Positions 9,598-16,972 of a stretch of 64,000 nt of DNA are shown piece by piece. The notes beneath the pieces are model-generated. The model had not been told where the DNA came from. It worked only from the letters and a program-made list of their open reading frames with translations, and made no database searches. Position numbers and translations under genes: made by a program. The stretch is from the NCBI RefSeq assembly GCF_003575965.1, contig NZ_QWJJ01000006.1:186001-250000 (forward strand). Direction: 5' to 3'. How positions within the stretch are numbered: the first letter of the stretch is position 1; every line of letters starts with the position of its first letter. This DNA comes from Pseudooceanicola sediminis. Its GTDB lineage: Bacteria > Pseudomonadota > Alphaproteobacteria > Rhodobacterales > Rhodobacteraceae.

Positions 9598-9837
9598 CTA
9601 ATCCGGCAAGGCACCTGCCAGCCAGGCAATGCAATGTCGCGCGCCTTGCAAGGCTTCGTCCGCCGTGTCGAACCGGGCCGATCCGTGATGCCCGATTGCG
9701 TACCAACCGCGCCCGTCTTCGGGGTCGCGACGATATTCGTCGAATCCGTAGCTGCCATCGGGGCGCATGAAAATATCAACGCACAGACATTCGCCCGCGA
9801 GATTGATCGATCGGATGACCTTGTTGATATGCGCCAT
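9598..9837 (-). CDS. Conserved small hypothetical protein
   Basis: This 79-aa soluble protein starts at MAHINKVIRS. A longer frame adds nine residues (MRTGDGNQD) but has no better start. The body contains VDIFMRPDGSYGFDEYRRDPED and WYAIGHHGS, followed by an Ala-rich helix, DTADEALQGARHCIAWL. I think such proteins are common in Rhodobacterales, but I know no function for them. It lies between the convergent methyltransferase and the tRNA-His gene. Confidence 0.6.
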   Translation of the reverse strand: MAHINKVIRSINLAGECLCVDIFMRPDGSYGFDEYRRDPEDGRGWYAIGHHGSARFDTADEALQGARHCIAWLAGALPD

Positions 9838-9950
9838 GTCCTGATTTCCATCGCCGGTTCGCAACTGTCGGCCATCGCCGGTCGCAGCATTTTAGCCAGC
9901 GCGTGCGAGCGCGGTGAAAGCAGACAGCCAAATTTTCGGGATGGTTTTTA

Positions 9951-10027
9951 TGGTACCGCCTCCCCGGCTTGAACGGGGGACCTCTGGATCCACAATCCAG
10001 CGCTCTAACCAACTGAGCTAAGGCGGC
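9951..10027 (-). tRNA. tRNA-His (GTG)
   Basis: Read on the minus strand, a complete 77-nt cloverleaf with encoded CCA is present. The acceptor GCCGCCT pairs with AGGCGGT, the D-stem is GCTC/GAGC, the anticodon stem CTGGA/TCCAG encloses TTGTGGA (anticodon GTG), and the T-arm is CCCCG-TTCAAGC-CGGGG. The discriminator is A73, the 1-72 pair is G-U, and the base before position 1 is T, so no G-1 is encoded. This matches the unusual tRNA-His described for many alphaproteobacteria. Confidence 0.97.
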
Positions 10028-10285
10028 ACGTGGGGGGTGACTTACCGAGGCCGGCCGGTGAATGCAAGAGGCAGAAAGTGGAAAATGTCGCCACCCTGCA
10101 AAGTCATGTTTCGCGGCAGGTGAGCGGAGACGAACTCCCCGCGCGCTGAAGGACTGCGAAGGCGATTGATTCCCGCCCTGGCCCGGTGTCTGCTGGTGTG
10201 GCGCGGTCCCTTTGGGCCCGGCGCTTTCCCTTGCAAAAAGGGGCGCGGGGCTGTAGCGATCCGTGATTATTTTCGGAGAACCGCC

Positions 10286-10486
10286 ATGGGCATCGACACT
10301 GAACGCGACATCGAAGCGAACCTGCAAATCGGCCCGACCGATTCCGGCATGGTCCGCCTGTTCATTGAAGCTGGCAGCACGGAAATTCCAATGGATTTCG
10401 AACCTGAAGAGGCGCTCGAAATCGCTGAGGAACTGCGCGCTGCAGCGCAGGCTGCGGCCTCTGTCAGCAAGAAGAAACGCCGTTAA
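10286..10486 (+). CDS. Small conserved protein, DUF6324-like
   Basis: This 66-aa acidic protein begins MGIDTERDIEANLQIG and ends in a basic tail, SKKKRR. The start has a good GGAG ribosome site (ttcGGAGaaccgcc). A 106-aa version with an upstream start has no ribosome site and a non-protein-like lead-in, so I rejected it. The central stretch SGMVRLFIEAGSTEIPMDF and the helix EPEEALEIAEELRAAAQAA suggest a small alpha/beta fold. I believe this is the small family named DUF6324, found in related bacteria, but that is from memory. No function is known. Confidence 0.65.
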   Translation: MGIDTERDIEANLQIGPTDSGMVRLFIEAGSTEIPMDFEPEEALEIAEELRAAAQAAASVSKKKRR

Positions 10487-10546
10487 GGCATATCGGCACG
10501 GCGCCACGGCCCACAGAGCACATGCGCCGTGCCCTCTATCGCTGTA

Positions 10547-11002
10547 TCAGATCCGCGGATCGCGAACCCCCTGAAGGCGCCGCGCGGCGTCGCGGGCAAA
10601 CTTGCGCGTCATCGCCGCGCGCCGTGCCCCGGCCAGTTTCTGTTCGTCCGGCATCCGCACGATTTCCCCACCGTAGGCATCTGCAATGATCAGGCCGCTG
10701 GCCTCTGGCAAAAGGTCCAGCGGGAATTCGGCGTCGACTGCCCAGAAGAATCGGTCGCACCAGTCCAGGTAGCCCTGCCATTTGGCATCGGACATGAAAT
10801 CGGCCCGGCTGGACTTGCACTCGACCACCCAAAGCGCGCCCTTGGGTCCGACAGCCATGACATCGACACGCTTGCCGCGTTCAGGCACGAACTCCTCAAG
10901 GCAGGCGAAATCGTGGGTGGCAAGCAGACGACAGACACCGCGTGCCAGAAGCTGGCCGGGCTGCGGTGCGGAGGGATCGGGGACAAAAGTTGTAACTGGC
11001 AT
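10547..11002 (-). CDS. mmcB: MmcB-family DNA repair protein
   Basis: This 151-aa protein with a PD-(D/E)XK nuclease-like core acts in the SOS response of alphaproteobacteria. The core reads RGKRVDVMAVGPKGALWVVE-CKSSRADF, giving the Asp and Glu-x-Lys residues of the nuclease motif, followed by KWQGYLDWCDRFFWAV. I take MPVTTFVPDP as the start, because a 6-codon longer start (11020) would place a LexA operator across its own initiation codon. Neither start has a strong ribosome site. MmcB is known from Caulobacter as a mitomycin-C resistance factor; the mechanism is not settled. Confidence 0.85.
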   Translation of the reverse strand: MPVTTFVPDPSAPQPGQLLARGVCRLLATHDFACLEEFVPERGKRVDVMAVGPKGALWVVECKSSRADFMSDAKWQGYLDWCDRFFWAVDAEFPLDLLPEASGLIIADAYGGEIVRMPDEQKLAGARRAAMTRKFARDAARRLQGVRDPRI

Positions 11003-11014
11003 GGGCCGAGTCTT

Positions 11015-11029
11015 GAACATTGCGTGAAC
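11015..11029 (-). promoter_or_regulatory. LexA (SOS) box of mmcB
   Basis: The plus strand reads GAACATTGCGTGAAC, which is GTTC-N7-GTTC on the minus strand. This is a perfect match to the LexA operator of alphaproteobacteria. It ends 12 bases upstream of the chosen mmcB start, where a repressor would block transcription. A weak TTGCGT -35-like hexamer overlaps its upstream side. Confidence 0.85.
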
Positions 11030-11112
11030 AAACGCAAGTGCCGGTGGTGTTGTGCCACTTTGCCTCTATCTGTGTCTGAGCGCCGTCCGGCGCGCCCGAG
11101 CAGGAGAAGCCC

Positions 11113-12417
11113 TTGACCCCAGATGACACGCCGCCACCCGCCCCCCTGCTGCCTGATGGCACTCCGTTGCATTCCACGGCGCCCGCGCAGCGGCCTGTCA
11201 CGGATCGTGGCGCACGAATGGCACGGGAACTGGAAGGACACCTGGCCTACCTCGAGACGTTCACAGGGGCGGCGCTTGGCGTTCTGTCGGTTGCGTCAGG
11301 CATCTACACCTACCTCGGGGTCAGCTCGCTTCTGGATGGCGACGGGCCGATGCTGGCCTTTGCGGCGATTGCCTATGCGGTGGCCGTGTCGACGGGGATT
11401 TTCGTGTTCTGGTCCTACATGATGCGGCTGTTCCCCGCGATGCGCACGGCGCGGTCGCGTGCGGGTCTGCTGGGGGCCATGGGCCTTGGGTCGCTGGCCA
11501 TCATCGCGATGTCGTCCTGGTTGAATGCGGCGGCGCTGGCGGGGGGTGCGGCCGTCGAACAGCACCTGGCCGAAACCGTTCAGGACTATCAGGTCTCGCT
11601 TGAGCGGGCTCATGAAATTGCGCTGTCGGCGCAGGCACTTGAACGTGACGTGTCGCGCACTCAGCAAAGCTTTGCCGACCTGTCTGAGCAAGAAGCCTCA
11701 GGCGGTCTGTCTGGCTTTGCCGGGCGCGGTGCGGTGTTTCGCGTGTTGCGCCAGAAATCAGAGGAACTGGCCGCCCTGCAATCGCAGATCGAGGCACAAG
11801 GGCCCTTGGTCGAGGCGGCCTTTGCCGAGGGCAACGCGCTGTTGAGCCGTATGCGCGCCCTGACCGTCGAACCCGGCCCGGTCGAGGCCCGCTCCGTCGA
11901 CTTTTCGGAGCAGGCGGTCGAACTGGCCGGCATCATTGCACAGATGCGGCAGTTGTCCGTCGCGCCGCTGGTCGCCCGCGCGGCGCAGGATCTGGCGGCC
12001 TCGGTTGTCCTGCCTGAACTGGACGGCGCGAACGAGACGACGCGCGGCGCGCAGGGGGCGACCATCACCTCGGTGCTGGGCGTGTTGCAACAGCGCGCCA
12101 CCACCTTGGAGCAGGCAGCCTCCGAAGTGCTGGCCATGACCCCTGCCCCGGAGGTCACATATACACCGATATCGGCGGCAGATGCCGTCATCCGCTATGC
12201 CGGGAACTTTATTCCCAGCTGGGCCGGGGCGATCGCCATCGACCTGTTGCCGGCCGTACTGGTGCTGATCCTGGCTGTCACGCAGACGGCGATCCGGTCG
12301 GGGCGTGAGACCGCACCGATCGAGGATCGAATGACAATCGCTGAGTTGCGCGCGGCCCTGGTGGCGGCGCGCGATGTCGACACGGCCCTTGGTGAAGGGC
12401 GCGGGAAAACCCCATGA
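11113..12417 (+). CDS. Membrane protein with long coiled-coil/helical domain, function unknown
   Basis: This 434-aa protein uses a TTG start preceded by AGGAG at a good distance. A Pro-rich N-terminus leads into three membrane helices (about residues 50-70, 80-103, 117-140). A long soluble helical region (150-340) is rich in Ala, Glu and Gln (for example QSFADLSEQEASGGLSGF, EELAALQSQIEAQG) and looks partly coiled-coil. A fourth membrane helix lies near 368-392 (AIDLLPAVLVLILAVTQ). The topology suggests a large extracytoplasmic helical domain. Its stop overlaps the start of the ClpP-like gene (ATGA), so the two probably work together. I recognise no family. Confidence 0.75.
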   Translation: MTPDDTPPPAPLLPDGTPLHSTAPAQRPVTDRGARMARELEGHLAYLETFTGAALGVLSVASGIYTYLGVSSLLDGDGPMLAFAAIAYAVAVSTGIFVFWSYMMRLFPAMRTARSRAGLLGAMGLGSLAIIAMSSWLNAAALAGGAAVEQHLAETVQDYQVSLERAHEIALSAQALERDVSRTQQSFADLSEQEASGGLSGFAGRGAVFRVLRQKSEELAALQSQIEAQGPLVEAAFAEGNALLSRMRALTVEPGPVEARSVDFSEQAVELAGIIAQMRQLSVAPLVARAAQDLAASVVLPELDGANETTRGAQGATITSVLGVLQQRATTLEQAASEVLAMTPAPEVTYTPISAADAVIRYAGNFIPSWAGAIAIDLLPAVLVLILAVTQTAIRSGRETAPIEDRMTIAELRAALVAARDVDTALGEGRGKTP

Positions 12418-13382
12418 CCGAGGACGCAGCGCAGCGCCCAGGCATCGGTTCAGGGACAGGCCGGGATCGGGACATGCGCACCGGCCGCACCGCTGGCGAT
12501 GACCCCGAGGACCCCGTCCTGGCGGGCAGGAATCAAGCGGATGAGAGCCCTGGCGGGACGCGCCGCCAGCGCCGTCATCGGGCGCCCAAGGCCCCGGTTT
12601 CGCGTATCATGGCGGGCGTGCTGATCTTTCAGCTGGGCCTGTGTGCATTGCTGTTTGCCGGGGATCTGAGCGAGGGGCTGCGCCTGCCCGGCTGGGGCCC
12701 GAGGGCGCCCGAATTTCAGCTGCCAACCTCGCCCGGCGATCAGACGCGGCGCTATGATCCGCGCGACCTGCCAGCCACCCAACCCGCCGGGCCGGACAGC
12801 GCGCCGAGTGGGCCGATGCCGGACCGGTTGGTGCTGCGCCGCGAGGGTGCTGACTGGCGGCTGATCGGCACCATCGCACCGGGAGATGCGGACAGGATCA
12901 TCCGCCAGATGGAGGCCGCGGCGGACCCCGAGACGCCGATAGAAGGGACACCCGAGGGCACGCCTGCGCCGGTGCCGACGCGCGTGTTGCTGAACTCTCC
13001 CGGCGGGTCGGTTGGGGATGCCCTGAGGCTGGGCCGACACCTGCGCCAAAGCGGGCTGGACACCGCCCTTCGGGCCAGCGACGTCTGCCTGTCGGCCTGC
13101 CCCTATCTGCTGGCGGCGGGCACCCGACGCATGGCCGAACCGGGCGCGAGAATTGGCGTGCATCAGCATTATTTCGGGGAAAACACGCTGCTTCCGGCCT
13201 TTACCGCAGTGTCGGATGTACAGCGCGGGCAAGGGTTGGTGATGCAATACCTGGATGACATGGGGGTGGACACGATGATCATGACCCACGCCCTGGTCAC
13301 CCCGCCCGACGAGATCTACCTGCTGGAGCCTGAGGAGCTGGAGGACTACGGCCTGCTGACGGAACCGATGGCGCGTCTTTGA
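12414..13382 (+). CDS. Membrane-anchored ClpP-like serine protease-fold protein
   Basis: This 322-aa protein has a charged cytoplasmic N-terminus (1-60), one membrane anchor (about 63-83), a Pro-rich linker and then a ClpP/crotonase-like domain. Motifs of the periplasmic ClpP-like class are NSPGGSVGDALRLGRHL (194-210, oxyanion loop), Ser227 in CLSACPYLLAAG and His250 in GVHQHYFG. The third triad residue cannot be placed with confidence. The orientation puts the domain outside the cytoplasm, where it could cleave membrane or periplasmic proteins. It starts inside the stop of the upstream membrane protein. Residues 171-189 are a Pro/Glu/Thr repeat (TPIEGTPEGTPAPVPT). Confidence 0.78.
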   Translation: MTEDAAQRPGIGSGTGRDRDMRTGRTAGDDPEDPVLAGRNQADESPGGTRRQRRHRAPKAPVSRIMAGVLIFQLGLCALLFAGDLSEGLRLPGWGPRAPEFQLPTSPGDQTRRYDPRDLPATQPAGPDSAPSGPMPDRLVLRREGADWRLIGTIAPGDADRIIRQMEAAADPETPIEGTPEGTPAPVPTRVLLNSPGGSVGDALRLGRHLRQSGLDTALRASDVCLSACPYLLAAGTRRMAEPGARIGVHQHYFGENTLLPAFTAVSDVQRGQGLVMQYLDDMGVDTMIMTHALVTPPDEIYLLEPEELEDYGLLTEPMARL

Positions 13383-14062
13383 TCGACAAATCAAGACCTT
13401 GCCCGCCATTTCCAACGCTTGAGCCACGCCTTTGACGATCACCGGCGAAACGAATTTGCAAAATTCGATACGGCGCCCCCTTGCCGGGTTGCCTGCAAAC
13501 GCCTAACTGATGCTGAGGCGGGTGCTGCCCTTCTCGTGAACGGTTACATTCCGGTGGCCTTAAGCAAATCCGAGGGAGCTGGCTCTGTCCGGGCCCTGGT
13601 CCGGTTACCTGGCGCCCACCTGATCATCAGGTCCTCGGGAATGCACTAACCAAACGGTTGCGTTGCGGGCCCGCCACTTTCCCCCGACTCTATCGCACAA
13701 GCCGCCCGTGGCGGTGGCGCCCCCGGAGACGGCTGATGCGACGGCGGCTGCGCTGACGCCCGGCTGCGCGTGGGCAATGGTTTCATCTGCAATGGTTAAC
13801 GCTGCGCGCAGGGTGTCGGTGCGACGTCGGTCGCAGCGCGCGGCGACTCGGCGCGATATGCCAGGGAAACAAGGCGAATGGCCGAAATCCGAACGTCGGT
13901 ATCCGAACGGTATCTGTACGGTATCTGAACGGTGCAGGCCGCCCGCCCCGGGCCGGGTTAAGGCAGCGTGCGGTGTCAAGGCAGCGGAGGAGCACGACCC
14001 GTCGGCGCACAGCGCGGGCGGCACCCGGAGCCGAGGTCGCGCCCGCCGTGTGCCAGGCTGGA
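13383..14062. other. Gene-poor GC-rich spacer
   Basis: No convincing gene was found in about 680 bases. Open frames occur on both strands (for example a 76-codon TTG frame from 13419), but they lack ribosome sites and protein-like composition. The stretch holds the 11-bp repeat array listed separately. It may be decayed coding DNA or a long untranslated region after the ClpP-like gene. Confidence 0.5.
13897..13940 (+). repeat. 11-bp direct-repeat array, copy A (CGGTATCTGNN)
   Basis: Four consecutive 11-bp units begin at 13897, 13908, 13919 and 13930. Three start CGGTATC and the last starts CGGT only. The leader CGAAATCCGAACGT directly precedes unit 1, and a similar leader precedes the arrays at 35.4 and 56.4 kb. 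No gene overlaps it. Confidence 0.75.
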
Positions 14063-14395
14063 TCAGGTACGGGAGTGGGCCACCGGGGAATATCCCCGCG
14101 CCGCGCTGCGTCTGGGCCCGCGACGGTCAGGCGCCGGGGCAAGCTGGCGCGCGGACTGGCCGAGACGACGACGGACCCTGCCGGGGCACGCGGTCTTTGG
14201 CAGGCTGGTCTGGGCAGATGCACGGAAGGCGGAACAGTGGGCGGTGCAGAGGGCATCGCGGCACAGAAGGCGGCACAGAGGGAGGCACGGAGGGAGGCAC
14301 AGGGCGCGACTTGTGCGCGTCGGGCGGACCGTCGCGGCCTGTTGCGATTGGGCGGCGGCAACGGCCAACGACAGGGCCACCATCATGCGCCACAT
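14063..14395 (-). CDS. Possible small secreted Cys-rich protein, perhaps decayed
   Basis: This 110-aa frame starts with a ribosome site (GGAAAGGAAAGCG before ATG) and a signal-peptide-like N-terminus, MWRMMVALSLAVAAAQS. The rest is unusual: a Cys/Pro/Leu repeat (PPCLPLCRLLCRDALC) coded by 12-bp tandem repeats at 14269-14304, then an Arg-rich tail. It follows the EVE gene by 58 bases on the same strand. The start signals look real but the body does not look like a folded protein. A frame-shifted remnant is as likely as a functional gene. Confidence 0.3.
   Translation of the reverse strand: MWRMMVALSLAVAAAQSQQAATVRPTRTSRALCLPPCLPLCRLLCRDALCTAHCSAFRASAQTSLPKTACPGRVRRRLGQSARQLAPAPDRRGPRRSAARGYSPVAHSRT
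14269..14304 (+). repeat. 12-bp tandem repeat, three units
   Basis: Three 12-bp units, GGCGGCACAGAG, GGAGGCACGGAG and GGAGGCACAGGG, follow one another directly. Similar GGC-rich sequence extends on the left side. They fall in the doubtful small secreted frame on the opposite strand and could arise by replication slippage. Confidence 0.6.
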
Positions 14396-14453
14396 CGCTT
14401 TCCTTTCCGGTGCCGCGCGGCGCGGGTCGAGCGGCGAGGATGCGGGCGCGGGA

Positions 14454-14900
14454 TCACGCGCCCAGATCGAGGTCGCGCGACGGGACCCCCATCGCTTCGG
14501 CAATCCGGCGCATGTCATCGACCGAGATCCGCCGCTTTGGCCCGCGCAGCAAAAGCCCCCAGTTGCCGGGATGATCCCGCGTCAGGTCCAGCCTGTCCAG
14601 AAGCGGGCGGATGGGCGCGGGGCGGGCCCCGGGCAGATAGGCCACGTCGACCCGGTAGGGATGGAACCCCATGGCCTGCGTGGCATGATATGGCGCGTCT
14701 GAGGTGACGCGGCCTATCGCGGTAAAGGCCTGAACCGGCGCGCCCGTTCCCATGCCCTGGCGCGGGGCATAATAGGCCAGCCAATCGCCCTTTCGCAGCG
14801 CCTTGACCGCGTCGTGCCTGCCGTGGCCCAGCTGGGCAAAGCCACCGTCGACACCGCCCTGTACATGGTCAGCCGAGGCGATGCCGATCCAGCAGGTCAT
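14454..14900 (-). CDS. EVE domain-containing protein
   Basis: This 148-aa single-domain EVE (PUA-like) protein runs from MTCWIGIASADHV through GGFAQLGHGRHDAVKALRKGDWLAYYAP and FTAIGRVTSDAPY to a C-terminal MRRIAEAMGV. EVE domains bind modified bases in DNA or RNA in the known cases, with an aromatic cage. I chose the ATG at 14900, which overlaps the stop of the VOC gene (ATGA), not the longer frame from 15083 that runs through that gene. It is cotranscribed with the VOC protein. Its physiological role is not known. Confidence 0.87.
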   Translation of the reverse strand: MTCWIGIASADHVQGGVDGGFAQLGHGRHDAVKALRKGDWLAYYAPRQGMGTGAPVQAFTAIGRVTSDAPYHATQAMGFHPYRVDVAYLPGARPAPIRPLLDRLDLTRDHPGNWGLLLRGPKRRISVDDMRRIAEAMGVPSRDLDLGA

Positions 14901-15325
14901 GACTTTGGCCCATCCGGCGCCCGGCCCGCCTGTTCCGCGGTATGTGCGGTGATCGTATAGCCGAAGGGATCCTGAAAGGCGAAGTAGCGACCGAAGGGGC
15001 CATCCTTGGGGGCGAAGGCGATGGTAACGCCCCGGGTCTGGAGATGTGCGTGCAGCGCGTCGGCGTCGTCGCAGCCGAACCACAGGGCAATGCCGTGGCC
15101 GAGCGGGCGGGTCGCCCCGAGGTCAACGACGGGGGTGCGCACGGCAAAGGGGATCGGCCTTGTATCGAAAACCACCGCGCCCGGGGGCGCGAAGGGCGCC
15201 GGGGTCAATCCGACGATCTGCGTATAGAAGGCGCGGGCGGCGTCGAGGTCGGCCACCTGAATACCGATGAAGTCGGGGCCGATGAGGTGGGGTTGTGTGG
15301 AGTGGGGTTCGGTGGAGTGGGGCAT
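14897..15325 (-). CDS. VOC-family (glyoxalase/dioxygenase fold) protein
   Basis: This 142-aa protein has a single vicinal-oxygen-chelate module pair: FIGIQVADLDAARAFYTQIVGL near residues 19-40 and the closing motif YFAFQDPFGYTITAH near 112-126. The first 14 residues (PHSTEPHSTQPH) are a short His/Pro/Thr repeat and may be an artefact of an early start. VOC proteins need a divalent metal, but the usual His-Glu ligands are only partly evident, so catalysis is uncertain. It is divergent from a MarR gene, a common arrangement for small detoxification proteins, and coupled to the EVE gene. Confidence 0.85.
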   Translation of the reverse strand: MPHSTEPHSTQPHLIGPDFIGIQVADLDAARAFYTQIVGLTPAPFAPPGAVVFDTRPIPFAVRTPVVDLGATRPLGHGIALWFGCDDADALHAHLQTRGVTIAFAPKDGPFGRYFAFQDPFGYTITAHTAEQAGRAPDGPKS

Positions 15326-15346
15326 GTCGATTGTGTTCCGTCGGCT

Positions 15347-15376
15347 ATGACATTAATATCAGGGGACTGATATAAT
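15347..15376 (+). promoter_or_regulatory. MarR promoter with overlapping inverted-repeat operator
   Basis: An ATGACA -35-like hexamer (15347-15352) and a perfect TATAAT -10 (15371-15376) lie 18 bases apart. Between and across them is a perfect inverted repeat, ATATCAG-GGGA-CTGATAT (15356-15373). A further half site, CTGATAT, lies at 15386-15392. A dimeric MarR protein bound here would block its own promoter and probably the divergent VOC/EVE promoter. Confidence 0.7.
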
Positions 15377-15405
15377 ATAAGCCCACTGATATTGAAAGCT
15401 GAAAG

Positions 15406-15840
15406 ATGCCACCACCCGAAAATGACGTGCCCTTCACCCCGCACGAGTCGCTGGGCTATGCCTTGAAGCGCGCCCAACAGGCGCTGCGCCTGCACATGGA
15501 CAGGCGGCTGAAGGCGTTTGGCCTGACGGCGCCGCAGTACAACGTGCTGTGCAGCCTGGAGGCGGAACCGGGGGCGTCCAACGCCCAGCTGGCGCGGCGC
15601 GCCTTCGTGACGCCGCAAACCATGCAATCCATGTTGGTCAAGCTGGAGCGCGCCGCCCTGATCGAGCGGACCCCGGATAGCGACCATGGCCGCATTCAGC
15701 GCACGCAGCTGAGCCGGTCGGGACGTGAAACCCTTAGCAAGGCGCATCAGGCCGTTCAGGAAACAGAGCGTCTGGCGCAGGCGGCAGCCTCTCCCGACGC
15801 GATGAAGATGCTGTTGCGCGTTGCCGAGGCGCTGTCGTAG
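15406..15840 (+). CDS. MarR-family transcriptional regulator
   Basis: This 144-aa winged-helix dimer has typical MarR length. An N-terminal dimerisation helix (SLGYALKRAQQALRLHMDR) is followed by the HTH (GASNAQLARRAFVTPQTMQSMLVKLERAALI, residues 55-87) and the wing with RTPDSDHGRIQRTQLS. The divergent VOC/EVE operon and the operator over its own promoter point to local regulation, probably derepression by a small phenolic or other organic ligand. Confidence 0.92.
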   Translation: MPPPENDVPFTPHESLGYALKRAQQALRLHMDRRLKAFGLTAPQYNVLCSLEAEPGASNAQLARRAFVTPQTMQSMLVKLERAALIERTPDSDHGRIQRTQLSRSGRETLSKAHQAVQETERLAQAAASPDAMKMLLRVAEALS

Positions 15841-15941
15841 CGCAACCGCGAGGTGGGGGAGGCCAGAGGAAGGCCAGAAGAGGGAGGCGAGAGGCCCCGG
15901 TGGGACCGGGGGGCCGTTTGGGGGGGCGCTGGTGGGCTGTG

Positions 15942-16244
15942 TCAGGCCCGCATGTATTGCCACCCGTCGCGCTGGCGTTCGGCCAGATGCAGGACGGCGG
16001 CGGTGACAACTGTCAGGCCTTCGGGGGCGCTGCGGCCCGTTCTTGCAAGCGTATTGCCGCAGATCCGCAACAGCGCATCCGTCTCGGGGTCGGGGTGTTC
16101 CAGCGCCGCGGCCACGGCGGCGGCGTTCACCACGATCTCGCAGCGGGCGTCGGGCGCGGCCTTCAGCAGGTTGCGGGCGTTGTTGCGCGCACGTGCCAAT
16201 GCGTCGGGTTCGGGCGCGTGAATGAGCAGGCTGATGGGGGTCAC
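15942..16244 (-). CDS. DsrE-like small protein
   Basis: This 100-aa protein starts with GTG overlapping the stop of the ATPase gene (GTGA). The pattern SLLIHAPEPDALARARNNARNLLKAAPDARCEIVVNAAAVAAAL resembles the DsrE/F fold, and ICGNTL carries the single conserved-type Cys. It is the last gene of the importer operon. DsrE-type proteins relay sulfur, so a link to sulfonate or other sulfur-compound use is possible but not proven. The family call is moderate because short Ala-rich alpha/beta proteins look alike. Confidence 0.6.
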   Translation of the reverse strand: MTPISLLIHAPEPDALARARNNARNLLKAAPDARCEIVVNAAAVAAALEHPDPETDALLRICGNTLARTGRSAPEGLTVVTAAVLHLAERQRDGWQYMRA

Positions 16245-16972
16245 AGGGCGGCTCCGATGCGTTTTCCGATGGCGTCCAGTGCCGGGTCCGCGCGGTCGCG
16301 CGGGCGGGCAAGGGCGATATGTTCGTCCAGGACGATGCCCGCCGGGCTGCCGGCCAGCACGATGACACGATCCGCCAGAAAGGCGGCCTCGGCAATATCG
16401 TGGGTGACGAAAAGCACCGCCTTGCCGCTGGCCTGCCAGAGGCGCAGCACCTCGTCCTGGAGGCTTTCGCGGGTCAGGGCATCGACGGCCGAAAAGGGTT
16501 CGTCCATCAGCAACAGGTCAGGTTGCACCGCGAGTGCGCGCGCAATGCCGCCCCGCTGGATCTGCCCGCCCGAGAGCTGGTGCGGATAGCGGTCCGCCAG
16601 ATGGCTGAGGCCGGTCAGTTCCAGCACGTCGTCGACGCGCGCGCGCCGGGTGGCGGCGGACACCTTGAGCCCCTCGAGCCCGTAGCCGATATTGGCGCGC
16701 AGATCGCGCCAGGGCATCAGGCGGCCATCCTGAAAGACGATGGCACGACGGCGGCGGTCCGGTGCTTCGGAGGTGGTGACCGTCACCGTGCCCGTGTCGG
16801 GGGCGACCAGGCCTGCGACGACCCGCAGCAGCGTCGACTTGCCCACGCCGGAGCTGCCGACGATCGCGACGAATTCGCCCGGCTCGACCACCAGGTCGAA
16901 GCCTTGCAGCACCGGGTGCGGCGCGCCGGGAAAGCTGAGGCCGATGCCCTGTGCGTTCAGGATGGGCGCCAT
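16241..16972 (-). CDS. ABC transporter ATP-binding protein, SsuB/TauB type
   Basis: This 243-aa ATPase belongs to the nitrate/sulfonate/taurine importer class. It has Walker A GSSGVGKSTLL near residue 38, a Q-loop FQDGRLMPWRDL, signature LSGGQIQRGGIARAL near 133, Walker B LLLMDEPFSAVD near 153 and switch VTHDIAEA. The signature has GGIARAL where RVAIARAL is common, a tolerated change. Its start overlaps the permease by 16 bases, and its stop overlaps the DsrE-like gene. Confidence 0.92.
   Translation of the reverse strand: MAPILNAQGIGLSFPGAPHPVLQGFDLVVEPGEFVAIVGSSGVGKSTLLRVVAGLVAPDTGTVTVTTSEAPDRRRRAIVFQDGRLMPWRDLRANIGYGLEGLKVSAATRRARVDDVLELTGLSHLADRYPHQLSGGQIQRGGIARALAVQPDLLLMDEPFSAVDALTRESLQDEVLRLWQASGKAVLFVTHDIAEAAFLADRVIVLAGSPAGIVLDEHIALARPRDRADPALDAIGKRIGAAL

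Noticed and set aside
13419-13649. 76-codon frame after the ClpP-like gene
   Set aside because: TTG start with no ribosome site, no recognisable domain, and atypical composition for a protein.
14901-15083. Longer EVE protein starting at 15083
   Set aside because: The extra 61 residues are an out-of-frame reading of the VOC gene. The family N-terminus is at 14900.
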